Shown: positions 7,667 through 14,835 of the stretch, piece by piece
Layout: each line of letters starts with the position of its first letter
Position numbering within the stretch: the stretch's first letter is position 1
Assembly (NCBI RefSeq): GCF_902498195.1
Contig: NZ_CABVIY010000002.1
Span: forward strand, 744,001-808,000
Reading direction: 5' to 3'
From: Pseudomonas fluorescens
GTDB lineage: Bacteria; Pseudomonadota; Gammaproteobacteria; Pseudomonadales; Pseudomonadaceae
Length of the DNA stretch: 64,000 nt
Translations under genes and position numbers: made by a program
Notes under the pieces: model-generated
Databases searched by the model: none
Seen by the model: only the letters and a program-made list of their open reading frames with translations
What the model was told of the DNA's origin: nothing

Positions 7667-9958
7667 TTACAGCAATTCAAAGCTCTGCTGCGTCACATCC
7701 CTGGAATCCAGGCCGATCTGCACATTGAACTTGCCCGGCTCCGCCGCGTACTTCAGCTGTGCGTTGTAGAACTTCAGGTCGTCCTCGGTGATGGTGAAGT
7801 GCACGACTTTCTGTTCGCCGGCCTTGAGCATCACTTTCTGGAAGTTCTTCAGTTCCTTGAGCGGACGGATCATCGAACCGGTCACGTCCTGCAGGTACAG
7901 CTGCACCACGGTTTCACCGTCACGCTTGCCCGTGTTTTTCACCGTGACGCTGGCGTCGAGCTTGCCGGTCTTGTTCAGCGTGGTCGAGGACAGGGCCATG
8001 TTGCTCAGGCTGAAGTCGGTGTAGCTCAAGCCGTAGCCGAACGGGAACAGGGGGCCGGTGGTGTCATCGAAATACTGCGAGGTGTAGTTGCCCGGTTTGC
8101 CCGGGGTGAACGGCCGGCCGATGCTCAGGTGGTTGTAGTAGGTCGGAATCTGCCCCACCGAACGCGGGAAGGTGATCGGCAGTTTGCCCGACGGGTTGTA
8201 GTCGCCGAACAGCACGTCGGCGATGGCGTTGCCGCCTTCGGTGCCGCTGAACCAGGTTTCCAGGATCGCATCGGCCTGGTCGTTTTCTTCGAGGATCGAC
8301 AGCGGACGGCCGTTCATCAACACCAGCACCAGCGGTTTGCCGGTGGCCTTCAGGGCGCGGATCAGCGCACGCTGGTTTTCCGGGATGTTCAGGTCGGTAC
8401 GGCTCGACGATTCGTGGGACATGCCACGGGATTCGCCTACCGCTGCGACGACGACGTCAGCCTCCTTGGCCGCTTTTACTGCTTCGTCGATCAGCACGTT
8501 CGCCGGGCGCGGGTCATCCACCACTTCCGGGGCGTCGAAGTTGAGGAAGTTCAGGTAACCGAGGATTTTCGGGTCGCTGGTGATGTTGGCGCCACGGGCG
8601 TAGATCAATGTCGATCGGTCACCGATCACATTGCTCATGCCATCGAACAGGGTCACCGATTGCGCCGGACGGCCGGCGGCGGCCCAGCTGCCCATCATGT
8701 CGATCGGCGCCTTGGCCAGCGGGCCGACCAGGGCGATCTTCGCGGTTTTTTTCAGCGGCAGGGTTTCACCCTGGTTTTTCAACAGCACCAGGCTGCGACG
8801 TGCCACGTCACGGGCCTCGGCGCGGTGCAGGCGGCTGTCGGCGTAGGTGTCGGCCGGGTCGTCCTCGGCCTTGCCGATGCGCAGGTACGGGTCCCTGAAC
8901 AGGCCCATGTCGTACTTGGCGTCCAGTACCGCACGCACGGCATTGTCGATGTCGCTCTGCTGGATCTCGCCGGATTTCAGCAGGCCCGGCAGCTCCTTGC
9001 CGTACAGGGTGTCGTTCATGCTCATGTGAATGCCGGCCTTGATCGCCAGCTTCGCCGCTTCGCGACCGTCGGCGGCGACGCCGTGCTTGATCAGCTCGAA
9101 AATCGCCCCGTGATCGCTCACCGCCAGGCCCTTGAAGCCCCATTCCTTGCGCAGCAGGTCATTCATCAGCCAGGTGTTGGCGGTGGCCGGCACGCCGTTG
9201 ATCGAGTTCAGCGCGACCATCACCCCGCCAGCACCGGCGTCAATCGCCGCGCGGTACGGCGGCAGGTAGTCCTGGTACATCTTGACCGGGCTCATGTCGA
9301 CCACGTTGTAGTCGCGGCCACCCTCGACCGCGCCGTACAGGGCGAAGTGCTTGACGCTGGCCATGATGCTGTCGGCGGCATTGGCGCCGACACCCTGGAA
9401 CGCCTTGACCATCACGCCGGCAATGCGCGACACCAGGTAGGTGTCCTCGCCGAAGCCTTCGGAGGTGCGGCCCCAGCGCGGGTCGCGGGAGATGTCGACC
9501 ATCGGCGCGAAAGTGATGTCAAGGCTGTCGGCCGCGGCTTCCTTGGCGGCGATGCGCCCGGACAGGCCGATGGCGTCCATGTCCCAGCTCGACGCCAGGG
9601 CCAGCGGGATCGGGAAAATGGTGCGGTGGCCGTGGATCACGTCATAGGCGAAGAACATCGGGATCTTCAACCGGCTGCGCATGGCCGCGTCCTGCATCGG
9701 ACGGTTTTCCGGGCGGGTGATCGAGTTGAACGTGCCGCCGATGTTGCCGGCGGCGATTTCCTTGCGGATCAGCTCCCGGGGCATTTCCGGGCCGATGCTG
9801 ATGAGGCGCAACTGGCCGATTTTTTCATCGAGGGTCATCTGCTTCATCAGGTTGCTGACGAAGGCTTCCTTGTTTTCAATAGGTGCCGGTGACGTAGCGG
9901 CCAGTACGTTATGACTGGCCAGGCTGACGAACAGGCCCAGCAAACACAGCTTCTTCAT
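7667..9958 (-). CDS. bglX: Periplasmic beta-glucosidase, glycoside hydrolase family 3
   Basis: This 763-residue secreted enzyme starts with signal peptide MKKLCLLGLFVSLASHNVLA. A TTG five codons upstream (9973) is an alternative start, but the ATG gives a normal signal peptide. The family 3 layout is complete: a TIM-barrel with the nucleophile Asp in KGLAVSDHGAIFEL, the same block as in E. coli BglX; a second alpha/beta domain (KIALVGPLA, VVVAAVGESRGMSHES); and a C-terminal fibronectin-III-like domain (GYGLSYTDF, VTVKNTGKRDGETVVQLYLQD). It releases glucose from beta-linked oligosaccharides in the periplasm. It appears monocistronic. Confidence 0.92.
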   Translation of the reverse strand: MKKLCLLGLFVSLASHNVLAATSPAPIENKEAFVSNLMKQMTLDEKIGQLRLISIGPEMPRELIRKEIAAGNIGGTFNSITRPENRPMQDAAMRSRLKIPMFFAYDVIHGHRTIFPIPLALASSWDMDAIGLSGRIAAKEAAADSLDITFAPMVDISRDPRWGRTSEGFGEDTYLVSRIAGVMVKAFQGVGANAADSIMASVKHFALYGAVEGGRDYNVVDMSPVKMYQDYLPPYRAAIDAGAGGVMVALNSINGVPATANTWLMNDLLRKEWGFKGLAVSDHGAIFELIKHGVAADGREAAKLAIKAGIHMSMNDTLYGKELPGLLKSGEIQQSDIDNAVRAVLDAKYDMGLFRDPYLRIGKAEDDPADTYADSRLHRAEARDVARRSLVLLKNQGETLPLKKTAKIALVGPLAKAPIDMMGSWAAAGRPAQSVTLFDGMSNVIGDRSTLIYARGANITSDPKILGYLNFLNFDAPEVVDDPRPANVLIDEAVKAAKEADVVVAAVGESRGMSHESSSRTDLNIPENQRALIRALKATGKPLVLVLMNGRPLSILEENDQADAILETWFSGTEGGNAIADVLFGDYNPSGKLPITFPRSVGQIPTYYNHLSIGRPFTPGKPGNYTSQYFDDTTGPLFPFGYGLSYTDFSLSNMALSSTTLNKTGKLDASVTVKNTGKRDGETVVQLYLQDVTGSMIRPLKELKNFQKVMLKAGEQKVVHFTITEDDLKFYNAQLKYAAEPGKFNVQIGLDSRDVTQQSFELL

Positions 9959-10153
9959 GAATAGTTTTCTCAAAGGCCCAAACGGCGATGGTCACGCCGG
10001 CCAGCCAAAATTTAGGGAGCGTCTATTGTTGTTCGGGTGCTGACTAGAAAAACGACAGCTGCAATCCAATGGCGCGGGCGATTATGCCCCAAGAGCCGGC
10101 CGAGAGGGTTGCCGGTTGTTTTTTCCATGCAATGTGAAGGGAGTATCACTGTG

Positions 10154-10759
10154 ATGAATGTTCGACAGTCCTACCGGTCGCGGCTGCAAGTCGCCACGTT
10201 GCTGGTGCTGGCCACAATGCTGACCGCCTGCGGCATCAACAACATCCCGACCCTCGATGAGCAGGCCAAGGCCGCGTGGGGCCAGGTGCAGAACCAATAC
10301 CAGCGCCGCGCCGACCTGATTCCCAACCTGGTGGAAACCGTGAAGGGCTATGCCGCCCATGAAAAGGACACCCTGACCGCGGTGATCGAGGCCCGGGCCA
10401 AGGCCACTTCGATCCAGGTGGACGCGTCCACCCTGGACAACCCGGAGAAGCTCAAGCAGTACCAGCAGGCCCAGGATCAACTCAGCGGTGCCTTGAGCCG
10501 TTTGATGGTGGTGTCCGAGCGTTATCCGGACCTCAAGGCCAATCAGAACTTCCTCGCCCTGCAATCGCAGCTTGAAGGCACCGAAAACCGCATCAGCGTG
10601 GCCCGGCGCGACTTCATCCTGGCGGTGCAGAAGTACAACACCGAGATCCGCACCTTCCCCGGCCGCCTGTGGCACAGCGTGATGTACAGCAGCCTGCCGG
10701 TGCGCGAAACCTTCGAGGCCACGCCGGGTTCGGAGAAGCCGCCCGAAGTGAAGTTCTGA
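10154..10759 (+). CDS. lemA: LemA-family lipoprotein
   Basis: This 201-residue protein starts with a lipoprotein signal ending in the lipobox LTAC (residues 19-22). The LemA domain follows: NNIPTLDEQAKAAWGQVQNQ, RRADLIPNLVETVKGYA and a long helical region ending RDFILAVQKYNTEIRTFPG, the usual LemA C-terminal signature. The ATG at 10154 lies behind GGGAG and gives a clean signal peptide. A longer open frame from 10037 has no signal at its start. LemA proteins are found with TPM-domain proteins, as here, and the two following genes are both TPM type. The biochemical role of LemA is not established. Confidence 0.88.
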   Translation: MNVRQSYRSRLQVATLLVLATMLTACGINNIPTLDEQAKAAWGQVQNQYQRRADLIPNLVETVKGYAAHEKDTLTAVIEARAKATSIQVDASTLDNPEKLKQYQQAQDQLSGALSRLMVVSERYPDLKANQNFLALQSQLEGTENRISVARRDFILAVQKYNTEIRTFPGRLWHSVMYSSLPVRETFEATPGSEKPPEVKF

Positions 10760-10764
10760 ACCTG

Positions 10765-10833
10765 TGTAGGGGCTGCCGAAGGCTGCGATTTCAAAACAAC
10801 GTCAAAAGATCGCAGCCTGCGGCAGCTCCTACA
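10765..10833. repeat. Inverted repeat, GAGCTGCCGAAGGCTGCGATC class
   Basis: Left arm TGTAGGGGCTGCCGAAGGCT and right arm (reverse complement of TGTAGGAGCTGCCGCAGGCT) form a hairpin-capable unit between lemA and the next co-oriented gene. It may attenuate read-through within this operon. Confidence 0.75.
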
Positions 10834-10853
10834 GGGATGAATGAGGTTGTCAA

Positions 10854-11606
10854 ATGCGCATGTTGAAAGCAGGCCTGCTGCTGTTGCTGTGGGTGTTTAC
10901 CCTGGCGGTCCAGGCCGAGTTGAAGTTCCCGGAACTGACCGGGCGGGTGGTGGATAACGCCCAGATGATCGAGCCCTCGGTACGCGAGCAGCTGGCGCAA
11001 CAGCTCCAGGCCCATGAGAAAACCACCGGTGAGCAGCTGGTGGTCGTGACTTTGCCGGGTCTGCAGGGCACTGACATTGCAGACTTCGGTTATCAATTGG
11101 GCCGCTACTGGGGCATTGGCCAGAAAGACAAGAACAACGGCGCGTTGCTGATCATCGCGCGTGATGAGCGCAAACTGCGCATCGAGGTGGGCTACGGCCT
11201 GGAGGATCGCCTGACCGACGCCCAGAGTTCGGTCATCATCAATCAGGTGATCACCCCGGCCTTCAAGGCCGGCCATTTCAGCAAAGGCATCAGCGACGGG
11301 GTGGCGGCGATGCTGGTGGTGCTGGGCGGCAATCCCCTGGACGAGCCGTCCACGGTGTACGACTCCGGTGGCGATCCGAGTGACGATTTCCTCACGCAGC
11401 ACCCGGGGTTGTTCGTGTTTTTGGTGTTGTTGTTCATCCTGACTGTTTTTGTCTGCCAGATGCTCGGTATCCTTCCCGCCGGCCGGGGCGGTTCGAGTGG
11501 CTCCGGTGGATTCGGCGGTGGCGGTTTCGGGGGCGGCGGTGGCGGTGGCGGCTTCAGCGGCGGCGGGGGCAGTTTCGGCGGTGGCGGTTCGTCGGGCGGC
11601 TGGTGA
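10854..11606 (+). CDS. TPM-domain (YgcG-like) membrane protein
   Basis: This 250-residue protein has a signal peptide (residues 1-21). The TPM domain follows (PELTGRVVDNAQMIEP, KTTGEQLVVVTLPGLQG, and NNGALLIIARDERKLRIEVGYGLE, residues about 25-150). A membrane helix (LFVFLVLLFILTVFVCQML) follows, then a Gly/Ser-rich tail of about 45 residues (repeated GGGG, ending SSGGW). This layout is that of YgcG/BA42-type proteins paired with LemA. The first ATG (10854) has GAGG seven bases upstream; an ATG two codons later is possible. Proposed roles for TPM proteins include membrane-protein repair or phosphatase activity, unproven here. Confidence 0.85.
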   Translation: MRMLKAGLLLLLWVFTLAVQAELKFPELTGRVVDNAQMIEPSVREQLAQQLQAHEKTTGEQLVVVTLPGLQGTDIADFGYQLGRYWGIGQKDKNNGALLIIARDERKLRIEVGYGLEDRLTDAQSSVIINQVITPAFKAGHFSKGISDGVAAMLVVLGGNPLDEPSTVYDSGGDPSDDFLTQHPGLFVFLVLLFILTVFVCQMLGILPAGRGGSSGSGGFGGGGFGGGGGGGGFSGGGGSFGGGGSSGGW

Positions 11607-11649
11607 TCACTCTTCTGATAAAAACAATAGCGGGCAGGCATTCAACAAC

Positions 11650-12267
11650 ATGGCATTACTGACGGAACACGAACAACGCAAAGTCGCCGAGGCAATCGCC
11701 CGGGTCGAGCGCGACACCGACGCCGAACTGGTGACCGTGCTCGCCGCCCGCGCCGACGACTACGCGTACATCCCGCTGCTCTGGGCCAGCCTGCTGGCGC
11801 TGGTGGTGCCGGGTATCGTGCATTACCTGACAGGCTGGTTGACCATGCACAGCCTGTTGCTGGTGCAATGGCTCAGCTTCATCGTCCTGTGCCTGCTGTT
11901 CCGGGTGCCGAAAATCACCACCCACCTGATCCCGCGTTCGGTTCGTCACTGGCGCGCCTCGAACCTGGCGCGCCGGCAATTCCTGGAGCAAAACCTGCAC
12001 CACACGGTGGGCAGCACCGGCGTGCTGATTTTCGTCTCCGAGGCCGAGCGTTATGTGGAAATCCTGGTGGATGAGGGGATCTCCAGCCGGCTGGACAACA
12101 AAAACTGGGACGCGATCGTCGCCGAGTTCACCCGCCAGGTACGCCAGGGGCAGACGTTGCAGGGCTTCGTCAACTGCGTCGAGGCCTGTGGCGAACTGCT
12201 GAAAGTGCATGTGCCGGTGACCCATGTGCGCAACGAGCTGCCGAATCGGTTGGTAGTGCTCGGCTAA
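11650..12267 (+). CDS. TPM-domain membrane protein, second paralogue
   Basis: This 205-residue protein starts with a short TPM-like segment (LTEHEQRKVAEAIARVERDTDAELVTVLA), then two or three hydrophobic segments (LLWASLLALVVPGIVHYL and LLVQWLSFIVLCLLF), then the second half of the TPM fold (GVLIFVSEAERYVEILVDEGISSRL). The frame is open upstream to 11449, but those bases code for the neighbour's Gly-rich tail in another frame, so the ATG at 11650 is chosen. Membrane segments inside the TPM domain are characteristic of the second TPM partner in lemA-TPM-TPM sets. Probably an operon with the two previous genes. Confidence 0.82.
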   Translation: MALLTEHEQRKVAEAIARVERDTDAELVTVLAARADDYAYIPLLWASLLALVVPGIVHYLTGWLTMHSLLLVQWLSFIVLCLLFRVPKITTHLIPRSVRHWRASNLARRQFLEQNLHHTVGSTGVLIFVSEAERYVEILVDEGISSRLDNKNWDAIVAEFTRQVRQGQTLQGFVNCVEACGELLKVHVPVTHVRNELPNRLVVLG

Positions 12268-12291
12268 CCCCTGATCCAGAGCGTTTTGTGG

Positions 12292-12321
12292 CACGCCGCG
12301 GCACAACGGCGGCGTGTTGTT
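12292..12321 (+). terminator. Possible terminator of the lemA-TPM set
   Basis: CACGCCGC (12292-12299) and GCGGCGTG (12309-12316) form an 8-base stem followed by TTGTTC. The T-run is weak, so termination is likely but not certain. Confidence 0.4.
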
Positions 12322-12334
12322 CGGTGTCACTCTT

Positions 12335-12380
12335 CTGTTCAACATCTCTATGAACAGCGAGCGCTCAGTGACGAGCGCTC
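12335..12380. promoter_or_regulatory. Two palindromes upstream of the phage-derived islet
   Basis: CTGTTCA (12335-12341) and TGAACAG (12351-12357) form a perfect 7-base inverted repeat with a 9-base centre. Two copies of the self-complementary GAGCGCTC follow at 12359-12366 and 12373-12380, 19 bases before the LuxR-type start. Both look like protein-binding dyads. Neither fits the LexA spacing. The cognate regulator is unknown; the orphan LuxR protein or the nearby CI-type repressor are candidates. Confidence 0.5.
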
Positions 12381-12398
12381 TGACGTAGAGGGTTTGTT

Positions 12399-12701
12399 AT
12401 GTTTGCACATCAATCACGTAACTCTTTATCCGCAACATCCCCCCAGGACGACGGGGGACCACCGCCGGCTCAGCTGACCGCGAAGGAAACACAAGCCTTG
12501 ATGTGGTGCCTTAAAGGTAAAACTTCCTGGGAGATCGCCCGGATTCAGAATTGCTCGGTTTCCACGGTCAACTTTCACTTCACCAATATTCGCCGCAAGT
12601 TCGCCGTCAGCTCCCGCAGTGCCGCGTTGCTCAAAGCCATCGAGTCGGGTGTCATCCGCGTTGGTGAGATGGCCGTGCGAGGTGGTCATGAATGTGACTG
12701 A
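12399..12701 (+). CDS. Orphan LuxR-type DNA-binding protein (HTH only)
   Basis: This 100-residue protein is essentially a single LuxR C-terminal helix-turn-helix at residues about 27-88 (LTAKETQALMWCLKGKTSWEI, SVSTVNFHFTNIRRKF). It lacks any acyl-homoserine-lactone or receiver domain. The 26-residue N-terminus is low-complexity. The coding end overlaps the first holin-like gene (12688), so it is co-translated with the holins and is the likely local activator. It is the first gene of a seven-gene islet with phage-type proteins. Not a typical quorum-sensing regulator, because no signal-binding domain exists. Confidence 0.8.
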   Translation: MFAHQSRNSLSATSPQDDGGPPPAQLTAKETQALMWCLKGKTSWEIARIQNCSVSTVNFHFTNIRRKFAVSSRSAALLKAIESGVIRVGEMAVRGGHECD

Positions 12702-13044
12702 TTCGGCCTACAGCAGTATCAGTGGGCTTTTGCTGGGCCTGGGCATCGCGACGTTGCCTTCGATTGATGGCGAGGCGCTGTTCGGCGCGGCGCTGGGGGC
12801 ATGGTTGGTCACTACCACTCGCAGCAATTTCAAGGCGTGGCAACGAATGGGATCCTGGTTGTTGTCGGCCGGCGTCGGTTATCTGTTCACGCCCGTCGCG
12901 CTGCAGTTGGTCCCTTTCCTGACCATGGGCGTGACGGCGTTCTTCTGTGCGCTGATCGTGATTCCCGTCAGTATCAAAGTCATGCAGTGGATCGATGGGG
13001 CGGGCCTCGACGAAATCATCCGACACCTCAGGGGGCGAGGGTGA
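12688..13044 (+). CDS. Phage holin-like protein 1
   Basis: This 118-residue protein has three or four hydrophobic segments (ISGLLLGLGIATLPSI, LFGAALGAWLVTTTR, WLLSAGVGYLFTPVALQLVPFL, VTAFFCALIVIPVSIKV) and a charged C-terminus ending HLRGRG. Size and topology fit phage and tailocin holins that open the inner membrane for lysis. Start ATG 12688 has GAGG upstream and lies inside the end of the LuxR-type gene. Its stop overlaps the next start (TGATG at 13042-13046). The holin call rests on topology and context. Confidence 0.65.
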   Translation: MNVTDSAYSSISGLLLGLGIATLPSIDGEALFGAALGAWLVTTTRSNFKAWQRMGSWLLSAGVGYLFTPVALQLVPFLTMGVTAFFCALIVIPVSIKVMQWIDGAGLDEIIRHLRGRG

Positions 13045-13322
13045 TGGGCAATGAAATGGCCGCTCTGATTCTTGTAACGGGTCTGGCTCACTTACTCAGT
13101 GCTTTCAGGCTGGCGTGTTATCAGCGTGACGAAGAACAACACTGTTGGCGTGACGGGCTGCTGACCAGTCTGTTGGGCGGGATGTCATGCATTGCCGGCA
13201 TGGATGTACTACTGGCATTTGTACCGGTGAGCCCGTGGCACGCAGTCACCAGTGTTTTTTCGTGTGCGGTGATTATTCGCAACCGCGGAAACATTATGGT
13301 GTTGTGGCATTCCTTGAAATGA
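13044..13322 (+). CDS. Phage holin-like protein 2 (3-TM type)
   Basis: This 92-residue protein starts at an ATG overlapping the previous stop, behind GGGGGCGAGGG. Three hydrophobic segments are seen (MAALILVTGLAHLLSAFRLA, LLTSLLGGMSCIAGMDVLLAFV, AVTSVFSCAVIIRNRG), with a basic tail. It resembles the small 3-TM holin family that often sits beside another holin in R-type tailocin and P2-like lysis cassettes. No endolysin, spanin or structural gene follows: the next gene is a repressor on the other strand. Confidence 0.65.
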   Translation: MGNEMAALILVTGLAHLLSAFRLACYQRDEEQHCWRDGLLTSLLGGMSCIAGMDVLLAFVPVSPWHAVTSVFSCAVIIRNRGNIMVLWHSLK

Positions 13323-13344
13323 AGAACTTTAGATGCCTGTCATT

Positions 13345-13770
13345 TCATGGTTCTTTTGAATGTTGAAGTGATGAGAGGACAGAGGCCATTTCCGACAGTT
13401 TGAGTTCGAGATCCCGCAGGCGCCGCTTTTCCTCCAGTGCGTTTTGTATGGCGCAGCGGTCATCTTCGTCAAGCAACCGCCACAACGCGAGAATGGTGTT
13501 TTCACGCGTCGTACTTTCCTGAGCGCTCTCCAGCGATTCGCTGGATGTGGCCCGCAGGATCGGCCCTTCACCTAACAGCAACCAGTCGAGAGAAATGCCG
13601 CGACTTTGCGCAATTTCTACGCATATTGAGTATGGCGTACTGTCGCGGCCTTTCCAGCTGCTGAGGGTTTGCGGACTGATTTTTAGCGCTGAGGACAAGG
13701 ATGCATCGGTTTTGGTCCCGGTTACACGCTTTAGGCGAGTCAAAACATCTTGTGATTTTTTGCTACGCAA
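13345..13770 (-). CDS. CI-type phage repressor (N-terminal HTH)
   Basis: This 141-residue protein has an N-terminal CI-repressor helix-turn-helix at residues 5-65 (DVLTRLKRVTGTKTDASLSS, ISPQTLSSWKGRDSTPYSIC, SRGISLDWLLLGEGP). A helical C-terminus ending in a coiled-coil-like stretch (ALEEKRRLRDLELKLSEMAS) follows. It lacks a peptidase (LexA-like) domain, so RecA-stimulated self-cleavage is not expected. The start is a TTG (13768-13770) with GGAAGAGG upstream; no ATG is available. It is divergent from the Ogr-type gene set across an AT-rich control region with palindromes and convergent with the holins. Confidence 0.8.
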   Translation of the reverse strand: MRSKKSQDVLTRLKRVTGTKTDASLSSALKISPQTLSSWKGRDSTPYSICVEIAQSRGISLDWLLLGEGPILRATSSESLESAQESTTRENTILALWRLLDEDDRCAIQNALEEKRRLRDLELKLSEMASVLSSLQHSKEP

Positions 13771-13786
13771 TTTGAGCCTCTTCCCT

Positions 13787-13850
13787 TTGACATACTCTTT
13801 TTGAGTGCCTAACTTATGCGTAATGAGTACTTTTTTTTATTAAAGTAATC
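13787..13850 (+). promoter_or_regulatory. Divergent CI-type control region with palindromes
   Basis: TTGACA (13787-13792), a perfect -35, is followed 17 bases later by TAACTT (13810-13815), a weak -10, reading towards the Ogr genes. Overlapping it are ACTC-TTTTT-GAGT (13794-13806), a perfect dyad, and ACTTAT-N5-ATGAGT (13812-13828), an imperfect one with related half-sites. A third dyad, TACTTT-N8-AAAGTA, lies at about 13828-13847. This is the usual layout of a phage repressor operator. Binding is inferred. Confidence 0.6.
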
Positions 13851-13861
13851 AATCATCAACT

Positions 13862-14071
13862 ATGAATCAGAAGAATACGATGTCGAAATTTCCTAATAGT
13901 AACAGGGTGATTTCCTACGAGCCTGGCTCGTATTTGTCAGGTGCCCGCCTGTTGCACTTCCTTTTGTCAGGAGGGCATTCGCGTCATGGGGGTGTCGCAA
14001 CCAATGTTTTGAGCAGTATTGCGTTTGATCAATCCGATTGCCACCCGACGACCACCAGGAACCACGCATGA
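13862..14071 (+). CDS. Small unknown protein, first gene after the CI operator
   Basis: An open frame of 69 residues starts at ATG 13862 (or ATG 13880) just downstream of the CI-type control region and ends at a TGA overlapping the Ogr start (ATGA, 14068-14071). I see no recognisable domain, no clear ribosome site and no membrane segment. Position (the slot usually held by cro or another early gene) and the stop-start overlap are the only support. It could also be a leader for translational coupling of the zinc-finger gene. Confidence 0.4.
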   Translation: MNQKNTMSKFPNSNRVISYEPGSYLSGARLLHFLLSGGHSRHGGVATNVLSSIAFDQSDCHPTTTRNHA

Positions 14072-14346
14072 GTACTTACAAAATGGTTTGCCCGCACTGC
14101 TTGAGCCGGATGCGAATCCGGACCAGTGAAGGGCGTCATATTTTCCTGCGTGTGGCCTATCTGCAATGTACGTCGGAAGCGTGTGGATGGTCGGTCAGGG
14201 CTGAATTTGAAATGACCCATGAGCTTTCGCCCAGTGGAATGCCTAACCCTTCGGTGCATCTGCCCTGCGCCGGACCTGACTTGCGACGCGCCGCCCGACC
14301 CGTTGAAGAAAAAGCGCTAGCCACGGAATCGCAACTGGAGTCATGA
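14068..14346 (+). CDS. Ogr/Delta-like zinc-finger protein
   Basis: This 92-residue protein begins with a zinc-binding fold: Cys8 and Cys11 (CPHC), then Cys34 and Cys39 (CTSEAC), spaced as in P2 Ogr, P4 Delta and related late-gene activators. The aromatic-rich stretch between the pairs also matches. The C-terminus (about residue 55 on) is unstructured. The ATG at 14068 has AGGA seven bases upstream; a TTG at 14038 would give a longer, less likely start. Ogr-type proteins activate late promoters of P2-like phages, yet no late genes lie here. Confidence 0.75.
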   Translation: MSTYKMVCPHCLSRMRIRTSEGRHIFLRVAYLQCTSEACGWSVRAEFEMTHELSPSGMPNPSVHLPCAGPDLRRAARPVEEKALATESQLES

Positions 14347-14711
14347 ACATGGCAGGATCCGATGTCAATTTGGTGATGAACGCGGAGCTGGTGGCGATCG
14401 CCCGAGCCTTCCTCGCTCGACATGAAAGCGATGGATTGCTTGATGATCAGGTGCTGTTCTGTCGTGCCGTGAAACATCTTGAAAGTTTAGATGTGCCCAT
14501 GCATCTGGCCGAAAAGCTCGTCAGCCACGCCTACGGAGTACTCAAATCCAGCAACGATCGCCGACGCCTGGACATCGCCTCGAGCTCTGAAACTGTCGCC
14601 GTGGTCACTGATCCCGCCAATGGCCTGACCTGGGCAGTGCCGGTGGGATTGATCGTTAAGTACATCATCAACTCGCCGAACAATCGTAAGCTTCGATTGG
14701 TGGAGCCCTGA
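14343..14711 (+). CDS. Unknown protein co-translated with the Ogr-type gene
   Basis: This 122-residue protein starts at an ATG overlapping the Ogr stop (ATGA, 14343-14346); a second ATG lies two codons on. It appears mostly helical in its first 80 residues (LVAIARAFLARHESDGLLDD) and has a short hydrophobic stretch near residues 95-108 (LTWAVPVGLIVKYII). I do not recognise the family. It is the last gene of the phage-derived islet. Confidence 0.6.
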   Translation: MNMAGSDVNLVMNAELVAIARAFLARHESDGLLDDQVLFCRAVKHLESLDVPMHLAEKLVSHAYGVLKSSNDRRRLDIASSSETVAVVTDPANGLTWAVPVGLIVKYIINSPNNRKLRLVEP

Positions 14712-14723
14712 GTTTCACTGTCG

Positions 14724-14748
14724 GGTCCTGGACAGCTTGACCAGGACC
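14724..14748. other. Hairpin closing the phage-derived islet
   Basis: GGTCCTGG (14724-14731) and CCAGGACC (14741-14748) form a perfect 8-base stem with a 9-base loop, 13 bases after the last islet gene. No T-run follows on the plus strand, so it is not a standard intrinsic terminator. Confidence 0.4.
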
Positions 14749-14835
14749 TGCCAAAAAATTAGCCGTGCCCAAAACCCCCATCCCCCCTAAAATACCCGGC
14801 ATTCCCTGATCCGCATCGCCCGAGGCCGCATTTTC

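Noticed and set aside
7664..9892. 742-codon plus-strand open frame opposite bglX
   Set aside because: It is the antisense of a clear family 3 glycosidase; long antisense frames are common at this GC content and the translation has no recognisable domain.
12335..12357. LexA (SOS) box before the LuxR-type gene
   Set aside because: CTGT and ACAG are present but 15 bases apart, not the 8 of a LexA site.
14724..14748. Intrinsic terminator after the phage-derived islet
   Set aside because: Good stem but no T-run on the sense strand, so it is listed only as a hairpin.
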